Shown here: one piece after another, positions 48,282-60,025 of the stretch | Layout of the letters: every line of letters starts with the position of its first letter | How positions within the stretch are numbered: position 1 is the first letter of the stretch | Assembly (NCBI GenBank): GCA_018266355.1 | Contig: JAFEAP010000025.1 | Coordinates: 124,001 to 188,000, forward strand | Direction: 5' to 3' | DNA from: Bdellovibrionales bacterium | Lineage (GTDB): Bacteria > Bdellovibrionota > UBA1018 | Length of the DNA stretch: 64,000 nt | Notes under the pieces: model-generated | The model's database searches: none | What the model was told of the DNA's origin: nothing | Seen by the model: only the letters and a program-made list of their open reading frames with translations | Made by a program: the position numbers and the translations under genes

Positions 48282-49399
48282 GGTTTCACGGATACCTTTT
48301 TCTCATACACGATATTTGACGACACCAGGTCATACACGCTGACGCCAAATGGGGCAGAAAGTTTTCTTTTAGCGGTCTTTTCAAACGCGACTGAGAACGC
48401 TTCTTTCGATGCCGGTCTTGACTCACACAAAATTTCCGCCACCCCATCCAGAGATTTCAGGATCGCCATTCCAGGGCCACTTGTTGGAACGTCCTTGCCG
48501 GTTCGAGTGACCGCCTTTCCAAGAGGAAAAAGCTGAAGCCCTTTGCTGACCGGAGGGAACCCTCGAACGGTGATTCCTTTGGCGGAAGCGACGCCAACAT
48601 CATTTTGTAAGAAACCAAAGTTAGAGTCGCCCCAACCGTCTGAACCGACGAATAGCGCTGATTTCAGCTTTGGGGCCAAGACGGAAATGATTTGTGCAGC
48701 GACTTTTGAATAGTTCGGAATCAAAATGATCTTCGGATTAAGCGCGACGACTTTCTCGACTACGCCGCCGAGCTGGGGGGATTCGCCTTTGACGGAGAAG
48801 TTACCCGAATTTTTGAGGCCGATTTTTCCAGCCTCCTTTTCAAAAATCTGCGCGAAATCCACACAACTCACACAGTCTTCGCTGGTGATCGAGACATAAT
48901 TTGTCGCGCTTCGTACTCGTGATTTTGATTCTATTGCGGCGGCCCTAGCCATCTGCGCGTTGCTCGGAGAGAGGGAAACGTGGCTTGGTCCAAGATCGCC
49001 AATCTCAGACGCCGACGCCATGAGAGAAACCGTTGGTGTCTTTCCGCTCCCTTTCGCAAGGAGAAGGTAGTGATTGCTGCGCCGAGGGCCGACGATCAAC
49101 CAACTTCCATCTGTCGTTGCCTTTTCAGCCTTTTCCTTCGCTTGAAGAGGATCGGTGGCATCGAAAAAAGCCGTCGATGTTTCCAATGCGTAACCGCACT
49201 TGTCCAACTTCGCTTTCAAATTCGCTTTGGCGGTATTGATCGACAGCTCGAATTCATTTTGGAAGCGAAGGGATGAAGTTGTGTCCGTCGGAGACAAAGC
49301 TTCAATGAGATCGACTCGCACTTGAATCGGAGTTTTAGTCTGAGCGCCGAACACCGGAAGCGTAGCGCAGAAGAACAGCCCCACAATTAACTTCTTCAT
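48278..49399 (-). CDS. periplasmic ligand-binding protein, Peripla_BP_6-like
   Basis: A 373-residue secreted protein with a signal peptide (cut near VFG-A). It resembles branched-chain-amino-acid-type type I binding proteins (ABC substrate-binding family), with WLIVGPRRSN, LNPKIILIPNYS and ALFVGSDGWGDSNF. A CVSC motif is present. There is no ABC permease nearby, so it is more likely a sensory partner for the kinase than a transport component. ATG 49399 overlaps the upstream stop (ATGA). Confidence 0.8.
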   Translation of the reverse strand: MKKLIVGLFFCATLPVFGAQTKTPIQVRVDLIEALSPTDTTSSLRFQNEFELSINTAKANLKAKLDKCGYALETSTAFFDATDPLQAKEKAEKATTDGSWLIVGPRRSNHYLLLAKGSGKTPTVSLMASASEIGDLGPSHVSLSPSNAQMARAAAIESKSRVRSATNYVSITSEDCVSCVDFAQIFEKEAGKIGLKNSGNFSVKGESPQLGGVVEKVVALNPKIILIPNYSKVAAQIISVLAPKLKSALFVGSDGWGDSNFGFLQNDVGVASAKGITVRGFPPVSKGLQLFPLGKAVTRTGKDVPTSGPGMAILKSLDGVAEILCESRPASKEAFSVAFEKTAKRKLSAPFGVSVYDLVSSNIVYEKKVSVKP

Positions 49400-49785
49400 G
49401 CGATCTTTCTCCATTTTAGAATCGCTCGTCCAAAAGCCTCTTTCGGCGTGACGAGTTCGAGAAGCCCTTCATGGAATTCGGCGTATCGGATCATTTCCTT
49501 GCCGATCCTTGTCGGATTCGACGCTTGCGTGACCTGATGGGTGATCGTCTTCCCGGCGACTTGATAAGTGCCGGAATAGAAAAGAATCGAATCGAATAGA
49601 TTCTCAGCTTCGGACTGCTCCGGGTCGCTCTCGATCTGCTTGTTGATGCTGACGCTCATGTGGCCTGACGGCGCGTAAATCAAAAGCCCATGAGCCGCCT
49701 TTCCCCAATCGCGACGCCGAGAAGTTTCGGCGTCCTCAATCACGAAGGCTTCCAGTTGCCAGGTTCCAATAATTTCCTGTTCCAT
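49396..49785 (-). CDS. lipocalin-like domain protein
   Basis: A 129-residue protein that looks like the Lipocalin_5 (PF13924) family: IIGTWQLEAFVIED, GLLIYAPSGHMSVSI and FYSGTYQVAGKTITHQV are its strand pattern. ATG 49785 follows GAGGTG. No signal peptide, so it is cytoplasmic. It overlaps the binding-protein gene (ATGA) and heads the sensory operon. Confidence 0.75.
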   Translation of the reverse strand: MEQEIIGTWQLEAFVIEDAETSRRRDWGKAAHGLLIYAPSGHMSVSINKQIESDPEQSEAENLFDSILFYSGTYQVAGKTITHQVTQASNPTRIGKEMIRYAEFHEGLLELVTPKEAFGRAILKWRKIA

Positions 49786-49814
49786 CTCCCACCTCAGTCC
49801 AGATTTCCTACTCC

Positions 49815-49896
49815 GGGAGTTTAAATATGTCAAACAACTGAAAATATTGGACTAATTGTGTTTCCAGTGGGAGTTTTCAGGGAGTTTATTGGGACT
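49815..49896. repeat. helically phased GGGA(C/G)T repeats in the divergent control region
   Basis: GGGAGT at 49815, 49869 and 49880, GGGACT at 49891, and a TGGACT variant at 49848. Starts are 33, 21, 11 and 11 bp apart, close to multiples of 11, so the sites lie on one face of the helix. They sit between the leftward sensory operon and the rightward defence operon. Confidence 0.75.
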
Positions 49897-49900
49897 TTGG

Positions 49901-49948
49901 TTTGTCGCAATCAAAATAATGCGACGTGACGTGCCAAAATTTGTCGCA
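49901..49948. repeat. TTTGTCGCA repeat pair with inverted GTCGCA / TGCGAC
   Basis: TTTGTCGCA at 49901-49909 and 49940-49948 (direct), and GTCGCA (49904-49909) / TGCGAC (49920-49925) as an inverted pair. Likely a second operator class near the defence operon promoter. Confidence 0.55.
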
Positions 49949-50018
49949 CGATGCCTTTACTTGTCTCTGATTGTCTTAGACGATCTCTCGCATAGACTTA
50001 CCCACTTTGGAGATGTGT

Positions 50019-50237
50019 ATGCAGGCGATTGAGCCTTGGTACTCAGTTGAGGAAATTGCTCGTCATTTAGGCGTTTCAAAAGAAACGATCTACCGATGGA
50101 TTGAGCGACGGACCATTCCTGCGCATCGCATGGGTAAGCTCTGGAAGTTTAAACCTAGCGAAGTGGATACGTGGGTTCAGAGTGGCGGCGCCGCCGACGA
50201 TCGCTCTCATCGCCGCCCACCAGAGAGCAGCGTGTGA
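50019..50237 (+). CDS. excisionase/MerR-like HTH protein
   Basis: A 72-residue protein of the HTH_17 (DNA-binding, excisionase) type: WYSVEEIARHLGVSKETIYRWIERRTIPAHRMGKLWKF is the conserved winged helix wording. ATG 50019 has TTTGGAG 6 nt before it. A gap of only 3 bp separates its stop from the helicase start. It may be a regulator of the defence operon or an excision helper of the element. Confidence 0.85.
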   Translation: MQAIEPWYSVEEIARHLGVSKETIYRWIERRTIPAHRMGKLWKFKPSEVDTWVQSGGAADDRSHRRPPESSV

Positions 50238-50240
50238 CCG

Positions 50241-53200
50241 ATGATTAAACTCGAAGACCTAAAACAATCGCTTTATGTGCGCGGACTAGAAGGGTCCGAA
50301 GTCGTCCAAATCAAAAGCATCGAAACGGTCAGCGAAGATGCCGTGACCGTTCTTTATAAGAACGCTCAGGGACAATTCCGAGAGCAGATGGTTCACAGAG
50401 CTGATGAATCTCGCTTGGAGTTAGTCGAGAATAGCTCACGCCCTTGGAGTTTTCAGGCAGAGGGTGCGGAGTTTCGTTTGGGCCTTGAAGCTCAACGGAT
50501 TCGTTTCGCACACCTCTTTGATCCAATGATGGCGGTTCATAGTTCAAACGTGGAGCCGCTTCCTCACCAAATTACCGCAGTTTACGAAGCCATGTTGCCT
50601 CGGCAGCCGCTCCGTTTTGTACTGGCCGACGATCCAGGCGCGGGCAAGACGATCATGGCGGGTCTTTTTATTAAAGAACTCATCATGCGTGCTGATGCCA
50701 AACGCATTCTGATCGTGACTCCTGGATCGCTTTGCGAGCAATGGCAGGAAGAGCTTTACGAAAAGTTCGGCCTCCGTTTCGATCTGTTCAGCAGAGAAAA
50801 AATGGAGCAATCCGTTCGCGGAAATTATTTTGAAGAGCAGGACTTCTTGATTTGCCGTCTCGACCAGCTTTCAAGAAATGAAGATTTTTTATCAAAGCTT
50901 CAAGCAACCGAATGGGACTTGGTTATCGTCGATGAGGCCCACAAAATGTCGGCGAGTTTCACTGGCGGAGAAGTCAAACGCACCGACCGATACTCACTCG
51001 GCGAATTGCTGGGAAGAGTTACGCGCCATCTTTTGCTGATGACCGCAACTCCTCACAACGGCAAAGAAGAGGACTTTCAATTATTCCTCTCGTTGCTCGA
51101 TAGCGACCGTTTCTATGGAAAATTCCGGGATGGTGTTCACAAGGTCGACGTGACGGACATAATGCGGAGGATGGTAAAGGAGGAGCTTCGTCGATTCGAT
51201 GGGACCAAACTCTTTCCTCCGCGCTTTGCCTATACCGTGAATTATCCGCTTTCGATTGGAGAACAGAATCTTTACGACGCTGTTACCACATACGTTCGCG
51301 AGGAAATGGACCGCGCTGATAGGTTATCCGCTGTCGACAAACGCCGAGGCGGAACCGTTGGCTTCGCACTGACGGCACTTCAGCGTCGCTTGGCCTCTAG
51401 CCCAGCAGCCATCCATGAATCTCTTAAACGTCGTTTAAATCGGCTCCAAACACGTCTTGAGGAAATGAAAAAAGTTAGCTCAGGGCAGCTCCCGAAGGAT
51501 GCTTTAGACAAGTATAGCCAAACTGTTCCTTCAAATTTCGACGACGCTGACGATGAATTAAGTTCTGAGGAGTATGAAAATTTCACCGACGAAGTGGTCG
51601 ACCAGGCGACAGCCGCTCAAACGGTCGAGGAGCTTCAAAAAGAAATCGTAATTTTGAAAGACCTCGAACAAGAGGCCCGGAAAGTTCGCTTATCCGGCGA
51701 AGATAAGAAGTGGTCCGAGCTTTCGACTTTGCTTCAGGGCAACCCCAACATGAAGGACAAGAAAGGTAACTTCCGCAAGTTGCTTATCTTTACCGAGAGT
51801 CGCGACACCCTTGACTACCTCGTAGAAAAGATTGCCGGTGTTTTCGGGAGCCCGGATAAAATCGTAACCATTCACGGCGGAACAAACCGCGATCATAGAA
51901 AAGAAGCCCAAGCGCTTTTCCGAAATGATCCGAACGTTCATGTAATGATCGCCACTGACGCCGCCGGCGAGGGCGTGAACCTACAGAACGCGAATCTGAT
52001 GGTGAATTACGATCTGCCGTGGAATCCAAACCGCATTGAGCAACGGTTCGGACGGATTCACCGAATCGGCCAGACCGAGGTTTGTCATCTTTGGAACATG
52101 GTCGCGAAAGGAACTCGTGAAGGCGATGTATTTCACACGCTTTGCGAGAAACTTGAGGTTCAAAGTAAAGCTCTAGGCGGAAGAGTGTTCGACGTGCTGG
52201 GTGAGGCATTCGAGGACATCTCGCTCAAGGATTTATTAATTCGTGCAATTCGTACCGCCGACAGCGAAGCCGTTCGCCGAGAAATTCGCAAGGTTGTGTC
52301 AGATAGCCTCGAAACCGAGAGAATCCAGCAGCTCTACAAGCGCAACGCCCTGGTTGAGCAGCACATGAGCCTCGATCAGCTCTACAAAGTCAAAGAGGAC
52401 ATGGATCGCGCCGAGGCGCGCAAACTTCAGCCTTACTTCATCCGGTCATTCTTCGATGAGGCTTTCAAGTCGCTCGGCGGAGACATTCGTGCGCGGGAAA
52501 CTGGTCGATGGGAAATCGCACACGTTCCGCCCGCAGTAATCGAACGGGCCAAGCAGCTTCTGGGGTCTCGGCATCCGGTGACTCGAACCTATCAACGAGT
52601 ATGTTTCGAGAAAAATGTCGTACCAATCGAAGATCGTCCAAAAGTTGACCTTATTCACCCCGGCCACCCCCTGATGGCTGCGGTGACGGACATCATTCTT
52701 GAGAAAAATCGCGGAAAGCTCCGCGAAGGGGCCATCCTTATTGATCCCGCAGATGAATCAACAGAGCCTCGCGTGGTCTTTATGTTGGAGCATTCGATCA
52801 AGGAAAGCTCAGGAGAACAAAAAGTCGTCTCTCAAGCTTTGCAGTTTGTTTCCATCGACAAAAACCTGCAACCCACGAATGCGGGATGGGCTCCTCATAT
52901 CGACCTTCGCGCCATCAAAACCGAAGAACGCGCTCTCGTGGCCGACGTGATCGGCGCTCCGTGGTTGAAGACTGAGCTAGAAACAAAAGCGCTGGCCTAC
53001 GCTTCGCAGGAAATGGCCCCGCATCACTTCAAGGAAACCAAGGAGCGCCGAGAAGTCTTTGCCGACAAGGTAAACCAGGCAGTTCACGAGCGACTTACGA
53101 AAGAAATTTCCTATTGGGAAGATCGCTACATCAAGCTTAAAGAGCAACAGAGCGAAGGCAAGCAACCTAAGATGCAGCCGGAAAACGCTCGACGAAAAGT

Positions 53201-53771
53201 AGAAGAACTCAACGCACGATTGGATCAACGAAAAAAAGAAATCGCGACGATGAGAAACGTGATTTCATCGACCCCCAATGTAATCGGTGGTGCACTTATT
53301 ATTCCGGCAGGTCTTCTCGCTCAAAAATCCGGCGATACCACATTCACGATCAGTGCCGAAGCCCGCAAGCGGATCGAAAAGATCGCTATGAACGCCGTTA
53401 TGGATACAGAGAGAGCTCTCGGCCATCACGTATTCGACGTTTCTGCGGAAAAATGCGGCTGGGATGTGACGGCGCGAATTCCACCGAAGGGTGAAGTTAT
53501 TTTTGAAGATCGACATATCGAAGTGAAGGGCCGCACCAAAGGCCAGGAAACCATCACTGTCACTGCGAACGAGATCATGTACGCTCTAAACCAGCGTGAG
53601 AAGTTCATCTTGGCGATCGTGATTGTCGATGGCGAGAAGTTCGAAGGGCCGTACTACGTTAAAAACCCATTCAAGAGTCCGCCGGACTTTCAGAGCGAAA
53701 GCCGAAATGTACCCCTAAAGGAGCTTTTAAAAATGGCGGTATCGCCTAAAGACACTCTGAGGAACGCGTGA
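50241..53771 (+). CDS. SNF2-like helicase with C-terminal DUF3883-like domain (Hma-type)
   Basis: An 1176-residue helicase. RecA-like domain 1 has Walker A ([12 protein letters not shown]) and DEAH box (VDEAHKM); domain 2 ends [11 protein letters not shown] and [11 protein letters not shown] long helical region leads to a C-terminal domain with [12 protein letters not shown] and HIEVKGRT, resembling DUF3883. Such helicases act on DNA in restriction-like defence. It starts the methylase-ATPase block: the next gene starts inside its stop (GTGA). The gene set helicase-DUF1156-DUF499 fits the defence type called Hma. DISARM is a less likely alternative because DUF499 is present and DrmA/B are not. 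Confidence 0.88.
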   Translation: MIKLEDLKQSLYVRGLEGSEVVQIKSIETVSEDAVTVLYKNAQGQFREQMVHRADESRLELVENSSRPWSFQAEGAEFRLGLEAQRIRFAHLFDPMMAVHSSNVEPLPHQITAVYEAMLPRQPLRFVLADDPGAGKTIMAGLFIKELIMRADAKRILIVTPGSLCEQWQEELYEKFGLRFDLFSREKMEQSVRGNYFEEQDFLICRLDQLSRNEDFLSKLQATEWDLVIVDEAHKMSASFTGGEVKRTDRYSLGELLGRVTRHLLLMTATPHNGKEEDFQLFLSLLDSDRFYGKFRDGVHKVDVTDIMRRMVKEELRRFDGTKLFPPRFAYTVNYPLSIGEQNLYDAVTTYVREEMDRADRLSAVDKRRGGTVGFALTALQRRLASSPAAIHESLKRRLNRLQTRLEEMKKVSSGQLPKDALDKYSQTVPSNFDDADDELSSEEYENFTDEVVDQATAAQTVEELQKEIVILKDLEQEARKVRLSGEDKKWSELSTLLQGNPNMKDKKGNFRKLLIFTESRDTLDYLVEKIAGVFGSPDKIVTIHGGTNRDHRKEAQALFRNDPNVHVMIATDAAGEGVNLQNANLMVNYDLPWNPNRIEQRFGRIHRIGQTEVCHLWNMVAKGTREGDVFHTLCEKLEVQSKALGGRVFDVLGEAFEDISLKDLLIRAIRTADSEAVRREIRKVVSDSLETERIQQLYKRNALVEQHMSLDQLYKVKEDMDRAEARKLQPYFIRSFFDEAFKSLGGDIRARETGRWEIAHVPPAVIERAKQLLGSRHPVTRTYQRVCFEKNVVPIEDRPKVDLIHPGHPLMAAVTDIILEKNRGKLREGAILIDPADESTEPRVVFMLEHSIKESSGEQKVVSQALQFVSIDKNLQPTNAGWAPHIDLRAIKTEERALVADVIGAPWLKTELETKALAYASQEMAPHHFKETKERREVFADKVNQAVHERLTKEISYWEDRYIKLKEQQSEGKQPKMQPENARRKVEELNARLDQRKKEIATMRNVISSTPNVIGGALIIPAGLLAQKSGDTTFTISAEARKRIEKIAMNAVMDTERALGHHVFDVSAEKCGWDVTARIPPKGEVIFEDRHIEVKGRTKGQETITVTANEIMYALNQREKFILAIVIVDGEKFEGPYYVKNPFKSPPDFQSESRNVPLKELLKMAVSPKDTLRNA

Positions 53772-56749
53772 CACAAGAATTGAAAATCCCCAAAAAGCTG
53801 ATTGAAGTCGCGCTTCCTCTTGATGCAATCAATGTGGCGTCAGCGCGCGAGAAGTCCATTCGTCATGGACACCCGAGCACCCTTCATCTCTGGTGGGCTC
53901 GGCGTCCACTCGCCGCTGCTCGCGCTGTAATCTTTGCCCAAATGGTCAATGATCCATCGTGGAAGTGGGAGATGGAACATCCGGGTGAAATACCGCCTAG
54001 CCAAATGAGAGCGAGCTGGGCTGCAAGCCGCAAGCGTATCTTTGGGATCATCGAAGAGCTGGTTAAGTGGGAGAGCACGACTAACGATGTAGTATTGGAA
54101 AAAGCGCGAGCAGAAATCTACAAATCCTGGCGCGAGGTCTGTGAGCTAAATAAAGACCATCCGCAAGCCACCGAACTGTTCAACCCAGAAAAGTTGCCCG
54201 CGTTTCACGATCCATTTGCTGGAGGGGGTGCCCTACCATTAGAGGCGCAACGGCTGGGGCTAGAGAGCTATGCGTCTGATTTGAACCCAGTCGCAGTTAC
54301 GATCAATAAAGCGATGATCGAAATCCCTCCGCGTTTTTCCGGTCGGAAACCAGTAGGGCCGATCCCGCCGGGTGAACGTCAGACGGCTCTTATGGAGGAC
54401 TGGAGCGGGGCTAAGGGATTAGCTGAAGATGTACGCCGCTATGGCGCGTGGATGCGTGCTGAAGCCCAGCAGCGGATTGGGCACCTATATCCACAGGTTG
54501 AGATCACTGCAGAGATGGCGAAGGAACGTCCAGATCTAAAGCCATTATTAGGTGAGAAACTAACTGTAATTGCGTGGCTATGGGCACGTACGGTCAAAAG
54601 TCCCAATCCGGCATACAGCCATGTCGATGTTCCTCTGGCTTCTACTTTTGTTCTTTCTAGTAAAGAAGGCAAAGAAAACTATGTTCATCCCATAGTCAAG
54701 GGCGACACCTACCGATTCGCAGTGAAGGTTGGAGCACCGCCTGAAGAAGCAATGAATGGTACTGCGGCAGGAAAGCGTGGTGGCTTCCACTGCTTGATAT
54801 CGAATTCACCCATTGACTACGATTACATTCGAGCTGAAGGCACGGCTGGACGCATGAGTAAGAAACTCATGGCTATAGTTGCAGAGGGTACACGCGGCCG
54901 CATCTATATCACACCGACTTCGGAGCATGAAACCATTGCGCGATCGGCGCAGCCTAAGTGGAAACCGAATGCAAAGCTGCACGGAAAGTGCCGTGTTAAT
55001 GTCAGCAACTACGGGCTTGATGTTTTCGGCGATCTTTTTACCTCTCGTCAACTCGTGGCATTGACCACATTCTCAGATCTGGTGACCGAAGCCATCGCCA
55101 AAGCTAAAGCTGATGCCTTGGCAGCTGGCCTCGCAGGCGATGATCACAGCCTCGATAAGGGTGGTACCGGAGCCACAGCCTACGCCGAAGCCGTTGGAGT
55201 ATATTTATCACTGGCATCTAGCAAGTTAGCAGACAGCAACTCCGAAATTTGTACTTGGATGCCAGGTGTAAAGTATGAGGTGGTGAGGACAACATTCTCC
55301 CGACAGGCCTTGCCCATGACATGGGATTTTGCCGAATCAAATCCATTTGCTGAATCATCCGGAGATTTATATGAGCACATCAAGAGACTAAATAAATTCT
55401 TTGAGCTTTCGTGTTCCCACGCTCAAGGACGAGTCGGAGTTGCAAACCAACAGGATGCCCAAAATTCCGAATATTCAATTAACAAGCTCATTTCCACGGA
55501 CCCTCCTTACTACGACAACATTAGCTACGCTGACTTGTCCGACTTCTTCTATGTTTGGTTGAGCCGATCTCTAAAGCATATCTATCCTAGCCTATTTGCT
55601 GCATCTGAAGCGCCAAAGGTCGAGGAATTGGTCGCGACCCCTTATCGCCACGGAGGCAAGGAGCAAGCTGAGAAGTTCTTTCTTGATGGTATGACTACCT
55701 CTATGCACCATTTGGTGCAGCAAGCGCATCCCGCTTTTCCGGTCACGATCTATTACGCTTTCAAGCAATCCGAGACGACCAATGAGGCCGGCACTTCGAG
55801 TACAGGTTGGGAGACATTTCTCGAAGCCGTGCTTAAAGCGGGCTTCTCACTTACGGGTACTTGGCCAATGCGAACAGAACGAGATTCCCGCTCCATTGGT
55901 ATCGGCACCAACGCTCTCGCTTCTAGTATTGTTCTTGTTTGTCGCCAGCGACATGCTGACGCGGCCACAACTTCACGTCGCGAATTCATCCGCAAACTTA
56001 ACACGGTGTTACCTGAAGCCCTGAGTGAGATGACCCAAGGTACCGGCGACGGACAATCTCCCATCGCCCCGGTCGATTTATCACAAGCTATCATCGGTCC
56101 GGGTATGGCGATCTTCAGTAAATACTCGGCGGTTCTCGAGGCCGATGGAAAACCCATGTCAGTTAAGACTGCTCTCCAACTCATCAACCGCTTCATCGCC
56201 GAAGACGACTTTGATCACGACACTCAGTTTTGCCTAAGTTGGTTCGATGGACATGGCTGGGATCAGGGAAGATTTGGTGAGGCTGACGTGCTTGCCCGCG
56301 CCAAAGGCACCAGCGTAGACGGCCTCAAATCCAGTGGTGTTGTCGAAAGTAGTGCGGGCACTCTGCGATTACTGCGCCCGCTCGAACTACCAGGAAACTG
56401 GACACCAGATGGCGACAATAGAATTTCCGTATGGGAAATACTCCATAACATGATCCACAGCTTAAGTACCGAAGGTGAAACAGGTGCGGGCGATATTCTT
56501 TCCAAGATCAGTCGCTATTCTGAAAACATCCGCACCCTCGCTTACCGACTTTACACTCTATGCGAACGTAAAGGTTGGGCTCAGGATGCTGGCCAATACA
56601 ACACCCTCATACTTGCGTGGGATGGAATTGAGGCCGCAGCACGTTTGGTTGGCTATACGGGAACTCAGGCTGATCTTTTTGGAGAATCGAACTCAAAAGA
56701 GTCTGAATCAAAACTTACGAAGAAGAAGACAACGAGGAAAAAGAAATGA
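53768..56749 (+). CDS. DUF1156-type adenine-specific DNA methylase
   Basis: A 993-residue methylase. The N-terminus has the DUF1156 hallmark ([35 protein letters not shown], split over residues 12-47). SAM motif I is [13 protein letters not shown] near 151. The catalytic PPY motif (TDPPYYDNI) lies near 578, so a large insert separates the two. It methylates adenine, presumably marking self DNA. In relatives I recall a Zn-finger-like CPNPxC stretch; here it reads SPNPAY, so the cysteines are gone. GTG start overlaps the helicase stop. Confidence 0.88.
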   Translation: MTQELKIPKKLIEVALPLDAINVASAREKSIRHGHPSTLHLWWARRPLAAARAVIFAQMVNDPSWKWEMEHPGEIPPSQMRASWAASRKRIFGIIEELVKWESTTNDVVLEKARAEIYKSWREVCELNKDHPQATELFNPEKLPAFHDPFAGGGALPLEAQRLGLESYASDLNPVAVTINKAMIEIPPRFSGRKPVGPIPPGERQTALMEDWSGAKGLAEDVRRYGAWMRAEAQQRIGHLYPQVEITAEMAKERPDLKPLLGEKLTVIAWLWARTVKSPNPAYSHVDVPLASTFVLSSKEGKENYVHPIVKGDTYRFAVKVGAPPEEAMNGTAAGKRGGFHCLISNSPIDYDYIRAEGTAGRMSKKLMAIVAEGTRGRIYITPTSEHETIARSAQPKWKPNAKLHGKCRVNVSNYGLDVFGDLFTSRQLVALTTFSDLVTEAIAKAKADALAAGLAGDDHSLDKGGTGATAYAEAVGVYLSLASSKLADSNSEICTWMPGVKYEVVRTTFSRQALPMTWDFAESNPFAESSGDLYEHIKRLNKFFELSCSHAQGRVGVANQQDAQNSEYSINKLISTDPPYYDNISYADLSDFFYVWLSRSLKHIYPSLFAASEAPKVEELVATPYRHGGKEQAEKFFLDGMTTSMHHLVQQAHPAFPVTIYYAFKQSETTNEAGTSSTGWETFLEAVLKAGFSLTGTWPMRTERDSRSIGIGTNALASSIVLVCRQRHADAATTSRREFIRKLNTVLPEALSEMTQGTGDGQSPIAPVDLSQAIIGPGMAIFSKYSAVLEADGKPMSVKTALQLINRFIAEDDFDHDTQFCLSWFDGHGWDQGRFGEADVLARAKGTSVDGLKSSGVVESSAGTLRLLRPLELPGNWTPDGDNRISVWEILHNMIHSLSTEGETGAGDILSKISRYSENIRTLAYRLYTLCERKGWAQDAGQYNTLILAWDGIEAAARLVGYTGTQADLFGESNSKESESKLTKKKTTRKKK

Positions 56750-59592
56750 CGTTGAAACCGTGGCGAGAACTCATCACTCCTCATAAAGACGTTTTAGACG
56801 GTACGTTCAAGCAAAGTGAATTTGCGGCTGATCTTACCCAAGTACAAAGCGGGGCAGCTCCAAGCGAATACAAAGACGCCGAAAATTTTTTTCAGCGCAC
56901 ATATATCACTGAGGGCATGCGTCTCCTCCTTGACTCTGTTGCCAGACGCATCTCTGGCAAGGGTGGAGATCCCGTTATTCAACTTCAAACATCCTTCGGC
57001 GGCGGCAAAACCCACGCACTCTTGGCTGTTTTCCACTTGGCTCGTCGTGAGGTCAGCCCAGAAAAGATGAGCGGAATTCCGCCGATCCTTGATACCGCCG
57101 GAATCACCGATCTTCCGAAGGCAAGGGTTGCGGTCATTGATGGCAACAATATGTCGCCGAGCAAGCCGCGCAAACGCGGGTCAATTTCGGTGAACACCAT
57201 TTGGGGTGAAATCGCCTGGCAACTTCTTGGAGAGCCTGGCTACAAAATTATTGCTGAAGCAGACAAAGAAGGAACCTCGCCGGGAAAAGAGCTTCTGGTC
57301 GAATTACTTAAAAACGCCGCTCCCTGTGTCGTGCTGATTGACGAGCTGGTCGCTTTCATTCGTCAGCTTGAGTCCGGAAAGTCTTATGTTGGCGGCACGT
57401 TCGAGAGTAATTTGAGCTTCATTCAGGCTCTGACAGAAGCCATGAAATCCGTTCCCAATGCCCTGCTCTTAGCTTCATTGCCCGAATCTGAAATTGAAGT
57501 CGCAGGCCCTATGGGCAAGCTCGCCCTCGATTCTCTCGAAAAGTATTTTGCCAGAGTTGAATCCGTGTGGAAGCCCGTAGCAACTCAAGAAGCGTTTGAG
57601 ATCGTAAAGCGTCGTCTATTCGAGGGCGCAGGAAACCGTTCCGAAATTGAGAAAGTCTGTAAGACATTTTTTAATTTCTACATTGAGAACAACACAAAGT
57701 TTCCTTCGGAAACTCAAGCTAGTCAGTATTTCGATCGCCTCATTCAATCGTACCCGATCCATCCAGAGGTGTTTGATCGTCTTTATGCCGATTGGTCGAC
57801 GCTTGAGAAATTCCAAAGAACTCGTGGCGTACTTCAATACCTTGCGATTGTCATTCATCGGCTGTGGAATTCGGATGATCGCGATCCAATGGTAATGCCC
57901 GGTTCGCTTCCACTTGAAGATGTGAATGTTCGTACAAAGAGCATCCACTACCTGCCTCAAGGCTGGGAACCAGTTATCGAAACTGAAATTGACGGCCCTC
58001 GTTCCATCCCGGCGGAAATCGACGGCAAAGAAACCCGCATGGGTGCGATTCGAGCTGCCCGGAGGCTGGCCCGCACACTGTTTCTGGGGAGTGCGCCCTC
58101 CACAAACGCCCAAGGCGCGAGAGGCTTGGCCCTAGATCATATCATCCTCGGCGCGGCCATTCCCGGACAGGTGATCGGGGTATATGAAGACGCGCTGAAG
58201 CGGCTCCGCGACCAGCTTCAATATCTATTTGGAGACAATAATCGTTATTGGTTCGATACGCGAGCGAACCTACGAAAGGAAATGGAGTCTCGTAAGCTCC
58301 GACTTGATGGACGAGAACATATCGTCCCATGCATTCGTGAGTTTGTCTCGGAAGAGCTGCGCGGACATTCTGTTTTTTCCGGCATTCATGTCTTCACCGA
58401 ATCGGCAGACATCCCAGACGAAATCGGAAGCGGGCCTCGACTTGTAGTTTTGCCCCCAGATTTTTCAAGTGCTTACTCTCGGGCGAATGCGGCGTCAGCC
58501 CAAGACGCGGCCAACAAAATCCTCGAAAAACGCGGCGACCAACCACGACAACGTCGCAACCGTCTTGTCTTTTTAGCGTCCGATTACGATTCACTTTCGC
58601 GTCTCAAAGAAAACGTGAAGACCTACCTTGCATGGGAATCCATCAATAAAGACATCAAGGACGAAAAACTCAATCTCGACACCCACAACAGGCGACAAGC
58701 AAAAGATGCCTTTGAGCAGTCCGAACGGGTTTTGCTCCAAAGCATTAGAGATTCGTTCAAGTGGATTTTAAATCCCTATGAAGAACCAACCTCGGGGCGC
58801 TTCAATTTGAAGTGGGAAGCGGCTCAAGTTTCCACCGGAGGATCGAACTTCATCGGCGCGATCGAAAACAAGATGCGCGAGGAAGAATGGATTATCACCG
58901 AGTGGTCTCCAATTCATCTCACGAACATTCTGAAGCAATGGTACTTCAAGGATGGTCAAGCTGACGTCGTGACCAAAAAAGTCCTTAACGACTTCGCGAG
59001 CTATCTCTATCTTCCAAGACTGACATCGGAGTCCGTCTTGAAAAACGCCATCGCTGAAGGCGTTATAGCCGAGGATTTTTTCGGCTTCGCACAGGGAAAA
59101 TCCGGCGACCGCTATCTGGGCCTTAAAATCGGGTCGCCTACCAGTGTCTTTATCGACGATACATCTCTCCTTATCGAAAAAAGCGTTGCACTGAAGCAAC
59201 GCGAACAAGAGCGATCTGAGTCAGCGGCTTCTCCGGTCGAGCCCGGCACAAACCCAAGCCCTTCCACTGGAAGCGGGTTTACTGGATCAGCTGCTAGTTC
59301 AAACCCAAGCGCCACTCACGGTACGGGATCGGTAAACTGCTTTACGGCCTCCAAGGAGCTGAACTCACGAAACGCTAAACTTCACTTTAATGACATAATT
59401 GAAAAGGTGTTACGTCAGCTCACCGAGCGCGTATCCACATCGGTTAGTATTTCGATTAGCATCGAAGCTACTGACGAGCATGAGTTTGGACAGGAAGTAC
59501 AAAGAACCATCCTTTCCGCGTGTGAGGAGCTTCAGTTCAGTCGAAGCGAGTTTTATAGAAACTCGGACGCTAGTGGGGGTGGTCGCCAATGA
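56746..59592 (+). CDS. DUF499-family ATPase (Hma-type)
   Basis: A 948-residue protein with the DUF499 N-terminus ([15 protein letters not shown]...FAADL), Walker A ([20 protein letters not shown]) near residue 83, and Walker B ([10 protein letters not shown]) near 198. The long C-terminal part has a Ser/Gly/Pro-rich linker near residues 830-860. DUF499 proteins are usually found next to DUF1156 methylases. ATG overlaps the methylase stop (ATGA). Confidence 0.88.
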   Translation: MTLKPWRELITPHKDVLDGTFKQSEFAADLTQVQSGAAPSEYKDAENFFQRTYITEGMRLLLDSVARRISGKGGDPVIQLQTSFGGGKTHALLAVFHLARREVSPEKMSGIPPILDTAGITDLPKARVAVIDGNNMSPSKPRKRGSISVNTIWGEIAWQLLGEPGYKIIAEADKEGTSPGKELLVELLKNAAPCVVLIDELVAFIRQLESGKSYVGGTFESNLSFIQALTEAMKSVPNALLLASLPESEIEVAGPMGKLALDSLEKYFARVESVWKPVATQEAFEIVKRRLFEGAGNRSEIEKVCKTFFNFYIENNTKFPSETQASQYFDRLIQSYPIHPEVFDRLYADWSTLEKFQRTRGVLQYLAIVIHRLWNSDDRDPMVMPGSLPLEDVNVRTKSIHYLPQGWEPVIETEIDGPRSIPAEIDGKETRMGAIRAARRLARTLFLGSAPSTNAQGARGLALDHIILGAAIPGQVIGVYEDALKRLRDQLQYLFGDNNRYWFDTRANLRKEMESRKLRLDGREHIVPCIREFVSEELRGHSVFSGIHVFTESADIPDEIGSGPRLVVLPPDFSSAYSRANAASAQDAANKILEKRGDQPRQRRNRLVFLASDYDSLSRLKENVKTYLAWESINKDIKDEKLNLDTHNRRQAKDAFEQSERVLLQSIRDSFKWILNPYEEPTSGRFNLKWEAAQVSTGGSNFIGAIENKMREEEWIITEWSPIHLTNILKQWYFKDGQADVVTKKVLNDFASYLYLPRLTSESVLKNAIAEGVIAEDFFGFAQGKSGDRYLGLKIGSPTSVFIDDTSLLIEKSVALKQREQERSESAASPVEPGTNPSPSTGSGFTGSAASSNPSATHGTGSVNCFTASKELNSRNAKLHFNDIIEKVLRQLTERVSTSVSISISIEATDEHEFGQEVQRTILSACEELQFSRSEFYRNSDASGGGRQ

Positions 59593-59657
59593 CGGCACAT
59601 CACTTGCTCATAAAGGCGGCTACGAAGAATCAACGAAACCACGGAGGTGTATCGTGA
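59589..59657 (+). CDS. 22-aa bridging ORF between DUF499 and the 123-aa gene
   Basis: ATG 59589 overlaps the DUF499 stop (ATGA) and its TGA overlaps the next gene's GTG (GTGA). The perfect overlap at both ends, plus the GGAGG that serves the next gene inside it, suggests a coupling leader rather than a functional peptide. Not otherwise recognised. Confidence 0.35.
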   Translation: MTAHHLLIKAATKNQRNHGGVS

Positions 59658-60025
59658 ACACTAGCGGTGCAGTGAAATTGCAGAAGATAATTAAAGCGTT
59701 GCAGGCTAACGGGGTAACGAAAAACATCGTCCTTCGCGGTCCCACTGATAACATTTTGTGGATTGAAAAGCGGACAAGAGAGTCCGAAAGCCGAACGGAA
59801 TTCGCTTTTCAAATACGGATCGAACGCGTTGCCGGAAAAGATATTTGGTGGCCGATTTCTTACAATAGCGTGAGTGGTGAAGCGATCAGTTGCGAAACTG
59901 TCGCCAACGGAAGAACGCTCACAAATTTTGTGAAGCAAGATGTCCTGATCGAACTCGCGGAAAGCTGGGCGAAAACTCTGGAGGCCGAGCTGGTAGCAAA
60001 GACTGTGGGCAATGCACTTCGATGA
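59654..60025 (+). CDS. hypothetical protein of the defence operon, 123 aa
   Basis: A 123-residue soluble protein starting with GTG 59654 after a strong GGAGG. Strand-rich middle (NIVLRGPTDNILWIEKR, AFQIRIERVAGKDIWWP) and a helical C-terminus. Not recognised. Tight overlaps with neighbours on both sides show that it belongs to the operon. Longer in-frame starts upstream would overlap DUF499 deeply and are rejected. Confidence 0.7.
   Translation: MNTSGAVKLQKIIKALQANGVTKNIVLRGPTDNILWIEKRTRESESRTEFAFQIRIERVAGKDIWWPISYNSVSGEAISCETVANGRTLTNFVKQDVLIELAESWAKTLEAELVAKTVGNALR

Noticed and set aside
48278..49399. ABC import system for branched-chain amino acids
   Set aside because: Only the binding protein is present; kinase and activator genes follow instead of permease and ATPase genes.
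50241..59592. DISARM system
   Set aside because: Helicase plus methylase would fit loosely, but DrmA, DrmB (DUF1998) and DrmC are absent and DUF499/DUF1156 point to the Hma type.
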